Source of the DNA: Glandiceps talaboti
Lineage: Eukaryota > Hemichordata > Enteropneusta > Spengelidae
Direction: 5' to 3'
DNA length: 64,000 nt
NCBI RefSeq assembly: GCF_964340395.1
Contig: NC_135568.1
Span: 15,278,276-15,342,275, forward strand
A program made the translations under genes and the position numbers. Numbering within the stretch: position 1 is the first letter of the stretch; every line of letters starts with the position of its first letter. The notes below the pieces were generated by a model. The model saw only the letters and a program-made list of their open reading frames with translations, did no database searches and had not been told where the DNA came from. Positions 12,151 to 46,955 of the stretch are shown here, piece by piece.

Positions 12151-13759
12151 GTCATAAACTGAAGGAAAAGTGCTTAATACTGAGAAGTAGAGCTGTATTT
12201 ACACAAAGTACACAAGTTATGGTACGGAGGCCGTTACTCAGAGTTTCACGCTTGAATGCGACTTCAGACGACTATATAACGGAAATTCAAGTGATAGAAT
12301 TCGAACTCACAGAAGAACTGGTACCCGGATGTGATGCGCGTTGTTGAGTGACATGGTGGAATGATAGAATGTATTTGTTTTCGTGGACGATTTAGTGGAC
12401 GATCTAGTGGAATTAACCTCTAAAAAAAACATGAATCATGGTCTGAGTACTTCACAAATGTATTCAATGCTCAAGTCCAAAGTGATGAAAGTTTCTCGAT
12501 TTCCATGATCTTATCAGATCCGCCTTGATAGACATAAATTCAGGCATTAATGGTGAGATTAATATCCGACTGTAGTCTTTTGGACAAGGTAATTACTTTG
12601 ATAGTCTGGTTCCTATACTGTATCATTACCATTTACACCTCCACTCACAGTATAGTCAGCGTCGTTACTCTAGAAGTCTTGAAATGCATGAGATGCAATT
12701 TAAAATTCATTTACAGCCACCCACGCAGTCATTAACATCATGTCTTTGTTAATAAATCACAAAACTGTAACCAATAACACAGTCCCTCATAAAGTTAGTG
12801 TTTATTGGGACAGTAATGTTCAAATGTGGTATATTTGTCAGCTCATGATGCTACTTATATACTGTTTACATCACCAAATTTCACTGATTGGGTGAACAAC
12901 TTTTTGTGCTATTTCAGGGGCTTTTGGCTAGACGTGGAACAATAAAAATAAAACTCAAGGTGTGGATATGGGATCAGTGTGGCATTCTACATAGACATTC
13001 TCCAACAATTCTTGTAGACATGTTATGTAACCATTTTTCTTCACGAAAGGCATGTTCCCACAGGAATCAATGGGGTAGGGGTTTGTAACATTGTCTTTTG
13101 AAAGTAAATTACATGTATGTCAAAACTAAAATTATTGTATTTACTACGAGATGAAATTCTTAAGAAAATTGAAAAATGGTTATTGGTGGTCATAAACTCG
13201 ACGTTGTTCGCTTTTTATGAATATCTAGGCGTGATTATGTCAAGCAGTGGTCTATGGTACTAGTATTTAGCGCTTGCAGCTCAAGCGAGTAAAGCAATGA
13301 TTGCGGTCATGAGTCAACTTGCAAAACTTGGGGACCTCCTAGTCAAAACTAAATTTAAAAGTTTTTGACTGTAAACTATTACCGATATTAAATTATACGG
13401 TGGAGATTTTGGGTTTTAATACGTCTACTGAAACTGAACGTGTTCAAAGTAAATTTCAGTGTTATATTTTGAGTCGTATATAAACATATATGTAGTCTTT
13501 GAGTATGGGAGCTACAAAAATGCTTGACAAGTGTTCATTATGGGAAGTAGGCTGAAATGTTTTGAGATTGCTGAACGAGAGCTGCAAAAATTTAACCTCA
13601 GACCACTTCTCCTCAGCCCTGGTTCAAGTTCTTAGGTCATAGTGGTGTAAACTACATCTCAGACCACAATGTAGTGACCTGAGACTACATGTGTAGGCCC
13701 TACCTACTGGTATATTATGTAACTGCACTTGACGCCAGTGTGATTTCTAACTAAACTGT
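12151..13759. other. intergenic, no gene seen
   Basis: No conserved frame. Short open frames lack splice or motif support, and nothing repetitive stands out. Confidence 0.5.
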
Positions 13760-14560
13760 GTTATTGAAAGAACCGGTGTGACGTGATCTGTTTTCTTTGT
13801 ACCTGACACAATCCTAGCTGCTGTATTTTGGGCATGTTGAAGAGGGACAATGTTTTTAGCTGGCAGCCCATACAGAAGGGCCATTCAGTAGTCAGGTTTC
13901 GATGATATAAGTGCATGACCAAGGTTCTGACAAACTCCGTTTGTAAGATACTGGCGTATGCGACCATAGACAGTGGAGGGGCCCCCTCCACTGTCAATGA
14001 TGCGACCTATTGTTCGGAGGTGAAAAAGAACTGATCTACATGTCAACGAGATGTGCTTCTTGAGGTTATAACGGTCATCAATTGTTACACAAATGGTACA
14101 TGCTGAATCCACTAACTGCACAGAAGACGATCCAATGTTGATGTGGTTCATGAGACGAGGAAGCCTGTTGAACTGAGACGTGATAAGGAGGACCTCAGTT
14201 TTGCCATCATTAAACTAGCTTATTTTGGGTCGTTTAATATCATGTGCAACAGTTTCCATCTTAGTTACTGTAGTTGACGTATGTGATTGGGAAATATATT
14301 GGTAAATCTGGTTGTCGTCTGCATGTTGTTGCATATTGAGATTGTGATGTCGGATTAGCTTTCCAAGTGGTGATGTGTATAGACAGCATACGCGTGTAAG
14401 AGTGGACCAAGCACAGGGTTTTGTGGCACTCCACACTGCAAATGTTTGGTTTCTGATATGCCTTATACAGAAATGGACTGTTGTATATCTTTTAGGTATA
14501 AAGACTCTAGTCGAATGCCTGTAATACCGAGCTCGGAATAATCTTGAAATTATTCTGGAG
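13760..14560 (-). pseudogene. decayed CR1-like LINE, RT palm to C-terminus
   Basis: Minus-strand frames give an RT pre-YADD segment (GVPQNPVLGP, frameshifted), then a YADD motif mutated to HADD near 14325 (followed by NQIYQYISQ). Then comes QLVDSACTICVTIDDRYNL, with LKKHISLTCR just after it, and downstream RQYLTNGVCQNLGHALISS. Further on, another frame reads LPAKNIVPLQHAQ-like sequence. At least two frameshifts and one mini-palindrome insertion (13965-13999) break it. The HADD change and frameshifts indicate an inactive copy. Confidence 0.8.
13965..13999. mobile_element. mini-palindrome insert 6 (35 bp) inside the LINE frame
   Basis: A near-perfect palindrome: CATAGACAGTGGAGGGG opposite CCCCTCCACTGTCAATG. 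It is flanked by ATGCGAC on both sides (13958-13964 and 14000-14006). Insert plus duplication is 42 bp, so the LINE frame stays open across it and gains 14 codons between TIGRI and RQYLTN. This gives independent support for a real insertion with a 7-bp duplication. Confidence 0.75.
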
Positions 14561-14569
14561 TCAGAATTT

Positions 14570-14720
14570 ACGGGGGGGGGGCATTTACGGGGGGAGGGGG
14601 CATGAGCAAAATTGAGGTTCAAAGGGAGGGGGCATGACAATTGTGATGGTCTGAAAGGGCCCCCGAATATTCTGCTCATGATTTGAACCAAAATTAAACC
14701 TCAGGAGCAGTTGTTTACCA
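14570..14720. repeat. dispersed repeat, copy 2 (partner at 8.2-8.4 kb), G-rich start
   Basis: It begins with two long G runs and shares ordered sequence blocks with 8225-8395. There is no coding potential of its own. Confidence 0.5.
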
Positions 14721-14748
14721 AGTAAATTTACATTTGTGTAAGTGTATG

Positions 14749-15690
<942 letters not shown>

Positions 15691-15696
15691 GTCGTT

Positions 15697-15814
15697 ATGA
15701 AACTAGTTCGAAGGCTTTCGCTAGCGATAGCGTGGCCAGTCTTGTTTTACTGCGTAATCGTCAAATGTTTTCCAAATAATTATGAATTAATTTATCTTTT
15801 TGTTTACACTTTGG
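15697..15814 (+). CDS. candidate signal-peptide first exon (weak)
   Basis: An ATG opens MKLVRRLSLAIAWPVL: a basic start followed by a hydrophobic stretch, as in a signal peptide. The frame reaches a weak donor (TTGG|GTATTT) in phase 1, the phase needed by the first HYR exon at 21942. ACGTCA-type motifs lie upstream. It would leave a 6.1-kb first intron. The donor is poor and nothing else ties the two together, so this is only a candidate 5' end for the polycystin-like gene. Confidence 0.2.
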
Positions 15815-16393
15815 GTATTTTACTTGCTATTAGAACTTCCGGGCAACTCATATTTAATTTTCCAACCTTAGAATTTGTTCAATGATCGTCAGGTTTGAGT
15901 ACTTTCCTAAGCCGGTCCCACAACTGTTATACTTATAAGTTATAGCTGGGCGTTGTGACCGGTAACCGGCTATTATCGACATCACTGCCTACTAGGTACG
16001 TCAAAAACACACCGTTCGCACATGTGAGCCTGATTTTAGGCAAAATATCGGGCTATTAGAGTGCATACAGGCCCTTTTGTTCGCTTGTATTGTTTGCATT
16101 TGGTATTTGGCATTTCGCACGTTGTTTATTTGCACCATTCACAGTGTCTTATCATGCTTTGTGTAACTTGTAAGCCTAATCGACAACTGGGCCAACGGTT
16201 TTTACTAGACAAATTTGAAACAAATTTTGCGTCAGTTTGATGGTAAACCTGCTATATTGACTACCAAACTTAGTTAACCCCAGTTATTTCTACTCATGTT
16301 GCATCACCATATATTTAGAAAGAGTATATATGAAATATGAGAGCCATGTGAAACTTCTTCAGTGCAAAATGGGATGAAGATATGAGGGCAAAG

Positions 16394-16822
16394 TCAGTGC
16401 TCCTTACAGCAGTTTGTTTTTCCCGCATATGCATACATTACCCATAATCCTTTTAAGTATTCTGCAGATATTTGTGCAATGTGCACACATGACTCATGAA
16501 AATCTGGAATGCACTGATCGAAGCCAATACGACTAATACCATAAACAAGGTAACCCATTCCATGCCTATTTGTACCCATCGTACATCTAGATTTCAATCC
16601 GATCAAAACGATTACTATAAAAAAGGCCAAAAAGGAGCGAATTGTTTCTGCGCGTCGGCCTTTTTTTTCGTGTTTGTCCAACCCATGCAGTCTGCAGATC
16701 CATTGGGAAACAGAAAATTAACCCTCCCTACTTCAGTGAAGACAACTAGTACTGCAGAGCCAATCACGAACAAACAAATGACATCTGCCACCACATACAC
16801 ACTTGCTCTAAAGTATAAATAA
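16394..16822 (-). pseudogene. possible membrane-protein remnant, unrecognised
   Basis: Two overlapping minus-strand frames each contain hydrophobic segments: YVVADVICLFVIGSAVLVVF in one, and AFFIVIVLIGLKS then MGYLVYGISRIGFDQCIPDF in the other. They would join into one continuous product only with a frameshift near the T8/A5 runs at 16621-16668. The pattern could be a decayed multi-pass membrane protein or chance. I cannot name a family. Confidence 0.2.
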
Positions 16823-17759
16823 AAAGAACAGTGACCATAAATAATAGGTGACAGGTACCTCCATTGCTAACATATTGCATGTATTGTCAAATCTTATTCT
16901 GTTGCATCTTTGTTAATGTATACTAATATTCGATATTCTCATGTCGAAAGTTGCACAAGGTATACATTTTATATGTTTCAAACATATACACTGTGCGATA
17001 TGCATAATAGGGGACAATTACTGGTCGAACTAGAATTTTTTCTTATAAACTTCACCAAGATAACCAGACCCAAACAAATGTATGATTAAGGATGAGATGC
17101 AGGTTCGTTGGTGAATTTTGGCCTTTTTTTTTTTTGCTCATTATGAAGCTTCATGGTATGTGCCATCATTTGGTTAAAAGATTTTTTGAAAATCGTTTAT
17201 TTTTTTCCATTAATAAATTTGAAATGAAAAAAAATGACATGAACTCTAACGCGATGTGTGTTTATATGGTTTCATTCCTGAATGTTTATGTACAAGGATT
17301 TGCATACATAAAGAAGATTGACAGGAACGTTGATTACAGAAGAGTGTCTTTTCATATGCAAATGAGCCACAGCTAGCAGGCCTCTGTGCAATGATTGACG
17401 TGACATTATCTCTTAGCTGTGTTGTTGTACAAAACCAATCAAACTCGATAAATTTGGTTATAACCAATAAAAAGTGAAAAAATACCTCCTTTGAACACGG
17501 ACTTATGCACGTTGATTTTGACCAGTGCATCGGCTAAAAACGTTACAGTAAAGCGGCCTACATAGTACACTGCACTACAGCCTTCAAGTGTACCCGACGC
17601 GATGGCGATAGATGACGGTTTTCAAGTACCAAGCATGTAAAAAAACATACAAATCTCGAATATCTAACAGTATTGCACAATAATTGTTTTAGCCGATCGG
17701 AAAAAAAATGATGTTTACAAAAATAAAACGATTTAATCAACACGTTGGCACATCGAAAA

Positions 17760-18540
17760 TGAACCACGCTATCTGCGAGACTTGATAGTTCACGTCAGAT
17801 GCGTGACATTGCATCGGCGATTTCCGGGTATTACATTTCTGTAAGTTTACAGAACGTGGCCGTAGACTAGCTTTGAACTTTCGCGTTGGTGGATTTTGAC
17901 AACGTCCTCTTCACATACTATATTATATTATTAGGGTTAAGGTCCTATAAATTGTGGCAACCACACTCTAACGATCGACTTATCACGGCTCGATCCTTCG
18001 TGAACTTTCGAGACACGTCGACACCGAGTCACATGTACTGTGCGTAGCGTTGTTTATTTGCGTCTACGATGACGCTGTCTGAAGAATTTGCCACCGAGCG
18101 ATCCTCAAGGCTATTGTAAAGTTATAACACGGAGATTTTGAAGGTACAAGTAGTTTAAATAAATGAGGTAATGTCTACTACGACTCCGAGTATCATAAAA
18201 CGTCACTCGCAGTGGAAGAAAAACTGTTGCCGTGAGTTCGTCAAGTACCATACCGTAGTTTTGTAACACTCCTTACAATTTGTATAAAATTCCCGATGTC
18301 GTACGGTGTCGTGGTGTGGAAATCTCAGGGAAAAGGTTAACTTTTTTTATTGTGTGTCTTCAACGATACACCAACAACAATTGCGTAGCGATGCCTAATA
18401 CATGAGCAGGAATATGGCTTCAAATCAGAACGTAGCCCATATTCGAGTCAAAACACGAACACCAACTGCGTAGAGCAAGGGCTTCGAATCCAAACCAGAA
18501 AGTATACTATTGTAATGTCGAGAACGACACGCGTACCGTA
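17760..18540. promoter_or_regulatory. CpG-enriched stretch with a TATA-like box
   Basis: By eye, CG dinucleotides reach about 3-6 per 60 bp here, against 1-2 in neighbouring sequence. TATAAATT at 17946-17953 lies at its upstream part. A short frame MTLSEEF... starts at 18068 and stops after 16 codons. It could be a promoter of an unidentified transcript, possibly of the downstream gene. There is no direct evidence of transcription. Confidence 0.25.
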
Positions 18541-21169
18541 TTAAAAGATTAAACCAAAGTCTCCACTCGTAGATGAATAATAGATGACATGACACCTTTA
18601 TCGCGGGAAACAAACACGTTTCTATCTGTAGCATTTCATGACCCTCCTAAAATACCCGATTTTCTTCATGTCTGTAGCAAAGTAACGTACACAACCAAAT
18701 GGCAAGGATTGAGTAACATATTTGCAAGTCACAGAAAAAAGCTGTTGCAATGTCAGTCGAATTTGAAAGCTTTTGTCGGGCGGAAGGAGTCCAATTGTGT
18801 AAATTAGCATTTTTCTGCGTTCTTTATTTTGTATACTGTGTGAAGTTCAAAGCTATTTAACTTTGCGTCAGAACGTCCCAGCTGTGTCAAATTTGGAGAC
18901 AATACTCGGAGACAGTGTGTCGAAAAAACGTTCCTCCGGATTGTTTAGTTTTTGAGGGAATCAAGAGATATTGCGTTGAGAAGTGTGAAAAGCGGTAATT
19001 TATGCAAAAAACACAAAAATACAACTTTGGATGATTATAACAAGACAATGGAGGAAAGTTTTTTTGTTTATGTACATAACTTTCATTTAAAGTCGAAAAG
19101 AGGACTATATTCAACTGTTTGTAAAAGTTAAATAGCTTTTAGTGAAAATCGTCAAAAAACACAGTTTTTGAGTATAGATCAATAATATGGTTAAAAATGT
19201 AAAAAATCACCACAGAAACCACAACTTCATACAAAGACTCGACATAAGTAATGAAAAAAATGGTGTATTTATCTTGTCTTTACTGTGAAATGTGATGGAG
19301 GAAAATGAGCTGACGAACCTGCATCTCTTCTGAATGAACTTTTATCGAGGGAACGTATAGAGATTGGAGAGATATATTCGTGTAATGAGTAATCTTGGTA
19401 TGATGCGAACACAGAACATTGTGATAAATCAATCTGTATATTATCTCGTGTCTTCGAAAGTGATCGAGAGAGTGACGCTAAAATAAAATTCACAGCTTCA
19501 CCTGAGAAGCACGCTCGTTTAAAGTGTTAACCAATCACAACCAAACAAAGTAGTTTGACATGAATGGATCACAAAAGGCTTCTATAGTAGGCCTATGTCA
19601 TTCGAAAAGAACTATACATTTCTTTTGTACCATACACTCTCAAACAGAGTGAGTAGAGTAAATAAAGATTGAATGAATGATTTACATGGTATATAGCTTG
19701 CATTGTACAGTTATACTATAAAACAGGAGTTATGAGTATACCACATTGAAATAAAACAAGAGAATAAGAGATGAGGGCCCTCAGAATCGTCAAGTAGAGT
19801 GATATAACAGTTACATGGATGCCGGGCATGTACCCATAGGTACGGGCCCGGGGGGGGGGGGGGGTTCTGCATGCCGAACGTCATTAAGTATTTCCTTTAC
19901 TTTGGTGCTCATGATCGCAATTTGGATGATGCCCAAGATATTTGAGGCGTGAATACCTGTTGTTCTTCTAAAGGCTTGTTTATTACTGTGAAGATCACAC
20001 CCTAACACTTAATTGTTCTATAAACGACACATGGACAAGAATACTATTCCCATAGCGGTTAGTCTAGTTAATTCCTGATGGACCGTATTTCGTTCAGCGT
20101 TACGTTGTACATAACACGGTCCGTCAGAAACTATAGACGACATGGATGACATGGGTAGATACTGCCATAATATTCCCAATAGTCACTCAATTTTACTTAG
20201 CTAGAAATAATGTAGACAGACTCAAATCTGTCAGCACGTCTCTACTGTGAGTTTGTTGACGCTATTGGCCGGTCAGGTTTGTTAAGAAGCTCCATACACT
20301 AGCAATATTTGTGGCCCAATTTTTAACTATTATTGGAAACGATTGTCATGTCATCTAAATCTGTATTACTATGCATCAAACGCGTAGAAATGTGAAACAC
20401 GTTTAGTGGTGGTGGTATGTAGTGCATATAAATGAAAAGGCGTACTACGGACATTTATTTCAAAATGAGCCCTGTGATATTACAATCTACGTACGTCCTA
20501 ACCATGTAGTTCATATCATAAGCCTGCTTATATACATACATATATGTATCGAATACACTAGCTACACGTATAGCGTTTATGTACGTATTGATTGCAAGCA
20601 CGGTAGATTTGAATATTCATTTGTTTACTGCCCGGTTATCGGGGTGAACTCATGAATATATTCTGAACTAAATGCAAATGTATTTAAATCACTTCCGACT
20701 CGCAATCTGAACTATTTTTCAGATCGAGTATAATCCGATTAGACAGGCGCTAATGGGAAAGTACAGAAACGTCCACCTCATCAACATTAAAGTTCAGAAA
20801 TATATTTGATCTGAACTAAAGTACGGAAAATGTCGTAATCTGTACTATTTTGTCTACTAGTGTAACAAAAGCCAAATGATCGCATATATTGCAAAGATAA
20901 CAACAGGGCTGGATAGGCAACTGGATAAATAATTCCGCAAATGAACACCTATACCTAGTATGGATCACCATGTGGGTAAACATTTTTAAAAACTGTACAG
21001 GTGTGATGCAATGCAATTAGCACTATTGTTTTGTTCTACCAATGAGGATTTTCAGTTGTATACCATGCATACATGGATCCTCTTGTGGCATACGTTTAGT
21101 TAAATGTGATATTATCAAAATGTTGTCTTACCAATAGTATAATTTCAGAAACGATATATTCTTCATTGT
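18541..21169. other. no gene seen
   Basis: AT-rich unique sequence. A run of 14 or more G (about 19851-19864) is preceded by a hairpin-prone GGGCATGTACCC/GGTACGGGCCCG region. No HYR-like exon or other conserved frame is recognisable here. Confidence 0.45.
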
Positions 21170-21349
21170 CATATTTTTGTATATTTTCAAGATTTTTTGT
21201 TTATTTGTCACATTTTTCTTTATTTTCACGTTTTTGTTTGTTACATTTTGTTTATTTTAAAGTGTTATCACATTTTTAATATGTATTTTGCTTGTTACAT
21301 TTTTGTTTATTTTTACGTTTTTGTCAGTTTATATTATTTTCACATTTTT

Positions 21350-21373
21350 ACCTCCCGTAAGTGTACGGGAGGT
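21350..21373. repeat. perfect 10-bp hairpin
   Basis: ACCTCCCGTA, loop AGTG, TACGGGAGGT: a perfect inverted repeat placed just before ATCAAAATGGCG and the (CTGT)n tract. It may be the end of a small repeat element. Confidence 0.5.
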
Positions 21374-21386
21374 ATCAAAATGGCGA

Positions 21387-21389
<3 letters not shown>

Positions 21390-21421
<32 letters not shown>

Positions 21422-21540
21422 ATGTCCGTCCATCCATCTGTGTATGTATGTATGTGTGTGTGTCTGTCTGTCTGTCTGTCTGTCTGTCTGATTGTCCGTC
21501 CATCTGTGTGTGTGTGTGTGTCTGTGTGTGTGTGTCTGTC
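21390..21540. repeat. (CTGT)n / (GT)n compound microsatellite
   Basis: Two CTGT blocks are separated by a CCGTCCATC...TGTGTATG segment that itself occurs twice. The tract has therefore duplicated internally. Confidence 0.9.
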
Positions 21541-21941
21541 TGGCCTATGATGTGGGTTGTTGATACAACTTTTACCTTTAAAGAGTACTGTGAATAATTA
21601 ATGATATTCAGTAGCGGTATCATGCACTCTTCAAATTCCGTATAATTTGGAAGATACATTAACCAAAGAAAGTGCACTTGTACAAAAAAAGACTGTTAGC
21701 ATATAGCTTTATTTTAGTTTAAATGAGTTTGCATAATTAGTGATTCCCTTACAGGAGGCATTCAGTTTAAATCTGGTTTGTTTATTTGTCAGTTTTGTTG
21801 ATTTTGACTTTTCTTTTGGTCACATTGGTGTTTATTTTCCCATTTTTATGTTTATTTGTCAATTTCTTGTGTATTTTCACATGTTTTGATTTTATTTTAT
21901 CCTGTTTTTATCTATTTGTGACATTTTTGTTTACTTGTCAG

Positions 21942-45285
<23,344 letters not shown>

Positions 45286-45654
45286 GGATGGCATACAGTG
45301 TGTGTATGGTCCTGTCGTACTTTACCAGGTTTATGTTTAAGGGGTTTAACTCAATCTCGACCCTCACAACAATCAACCAAGTTTATGCTCTGAATAGTTT
45401 TGTAGGTTGGCTGAAATTTTATTGCTGTTTTAAGATGATAATAATGTGTGTGTTTTATTGTCATATATATATATATTCAGTTGTTATCAATTCATGGAAT
45501 CACGGTCATTTGACATATAACCATAGCTATTGTGGTCATTCTAAAGTTCATGTTTTGAAAATTCAATGTATGCACCATGTATGACCATAACAGTTATGGT
45601 CAACGTAAAGTTCACTTCTTTGAAAATATTGATTTACTCATTATGTATCACCAG

Positions 45655-46045
45655 CAGTGTTCCCTCTAAGTTTTTTTAGACTGAGCAACTTAAGGAGAAG
45701 GAAAGAAATGGAAAAGTTGACATGGTGGCCATGTTTGTGCAACTGGGAGGGGGGGGGGGTTCAGAAGCTGGGTATCCCCCTCCTCTGGCCAAAGGCCAGA
45801 AGCAAAATCATATATTTATTCGGAATACAAAGCAAAACTCTTTACCTACTCTTCGATGCCGAATAGAGAGAAATAAAACTCTCTGACAACATTTTATTTC
45901 ATCATTGATTAACTTCATTTGTATATAGTTTCATTGCATTCTTGATACTTGGATATAAGGTTGTGCAAAACATGAAATTTGACTGTAAGAGCAAAATGGA
46001 GACTTTGTACAAGTAGCGTGCTAATAAGCCTTAGCGGGGACACTG
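45655..46045. mobile_element. hAT-like non-autonomous element with 8-bp target duplication
   Basis: The terminal inverted repeats CAGTGTTCCCTCTAAG and CTTAGCGGGGACACTG pair at 13 of 16 positions. The direct repeat ATCACCAG flanks both ends (45647-45654, 46046-46053). CAGTGTTCC-type ends and an 8-bp duplication are characteristic of the hAT superfamily. The 391-bp body has no transposase. A G-run lies near 45750. Confidence 0.85.
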
Positions 46046-46253
46046 ATCACCAGCACAGTTTTGGTCAATATGTAGTTCACTTTTGAAATTATACATGTAA
46101 GTTGTGTCTATTTTAAGTATGTTTAGCCTAGATCTGGATTTTGACTAAACGTCTCTCTGCAGATTATTCCTCACATAGCTCCACCCTTCTCGTTGATTCT
46201 GTGCATGCTCACATGGTGATGTCACTGACATCATCTGATACAGTGGGTAGATC

Positions 46254-46259
46254 AATAAA
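46254..46259 (+). terminator. candidate poly(A) signal AATAAA
   Basis: An overlapping pair AATAAATAAA about 970 bp after the stop codon. Another AATAAA at 45872 lies inside the inserted hAT-like element and could give a shorter transcript. Confidence 0.35.
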
Positions 46260-46630
46260 TAAATAGTTCTAAAATTTGCTCATTTTTTCCCCAATGCGTC
46301 ATTAAAGTAAATTATCGAAAACACCTCTACAGAGGAACGTTAGTTAAAGTCAGACTTTGTCACAAAGGATGCAGGCTACAGTATATTATATGTTCTTGGT
46401 TGTGTTTGTATGTGTTGTACTTCATGATTATGTTACAATATGAGGAATTAACTGACAAAGTGGCATTTTACTTTGGCATCAGTCTTCGATCAGATCATGA
46501 ACTGAAGTAATGTGCAAATGCACCAGCAAATAGTACCATGTCACATTTATGACAAGTACAACCAGAGTCAATAATGGACATTGCAAAGTTAAAGGTATAC
46601 ACCCTGACAAATGGCTATAAGGAACATATA

Positions 46631-46955
46631 GGAGTCATGATAGGTGAATGGTTAGAGTGGCATGCTTCGATTCTGCAGGTTGCTGGGTCAAGCCTCACTG
46701 TGGTCATTTTTCTGAATGGCTAAAATCCTTGGGCAAGATTTGAATCGTGATTGTGCCCCAGTCAACCCAGCTGTATAATTGGGGACCTGGTAGTATAGAG
46801 GTTGCAATGGATTGTATCTCCTCAGCTAGGGAGATAAGGAAGTGCATAGGTTGTGGTGATAGGTTTGTGACAGGGATAATATCTGTAATAATAAAATTTC
46901 CCACTTTGAGCGCAACGTGAGAAGTGGTATAAATATAAAAAGTGACATTATTATT
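46631..46955 (+). mobile_element. tRNA-derived SINE, copy 2
   Basis: It has the same head (GGAGTCATGATAGGTGAATG, box B-like GGTTGCTGGGTCAAGCC), the same TGTATAATTGGGGACCTGGT block and an ATTATTATT tail as copy 1. Confidence 0.85.

Larger units (their letters stand above)
21170..21941. repeat. TTTGTTTATTTGTCA-type degenerate repeats with a (CTGT)n block
   Basis: Two stretches (about 21170-21350 and 21775-21940) are built of degenerate units such as TTTGTTTATTTGTCAC and ATTTTCACATTTTT. Between them lie a perfect hairpin and the (CTGT)n tract. The second stretch runs directly into the acceptor of the first HYR exon and so also supplies its pyrimidine-rich tract. Confidence 0.55.
45286..46263 (+). 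other. probable 3' UTR with a three-unit tandem repeat
   Basis: Units with a TGACCATA-loop-TATGGTCA hairpin and a following AAAGTTCA occur at about 45508-45580, 45581-45654 and 46054-46110. The third was separated from the second by the hAT-like element. The first AATAAA after the stop is inside that element; AATAAA at 46254 lies in native sequence. Confidence 0.5.

Noticed and set aside
21197-21550. Phe-rich 117-codon frame
   Set aside because: Made of TTT-rich degenerate repeats followed by (CTGT)n; no splice or motif support.
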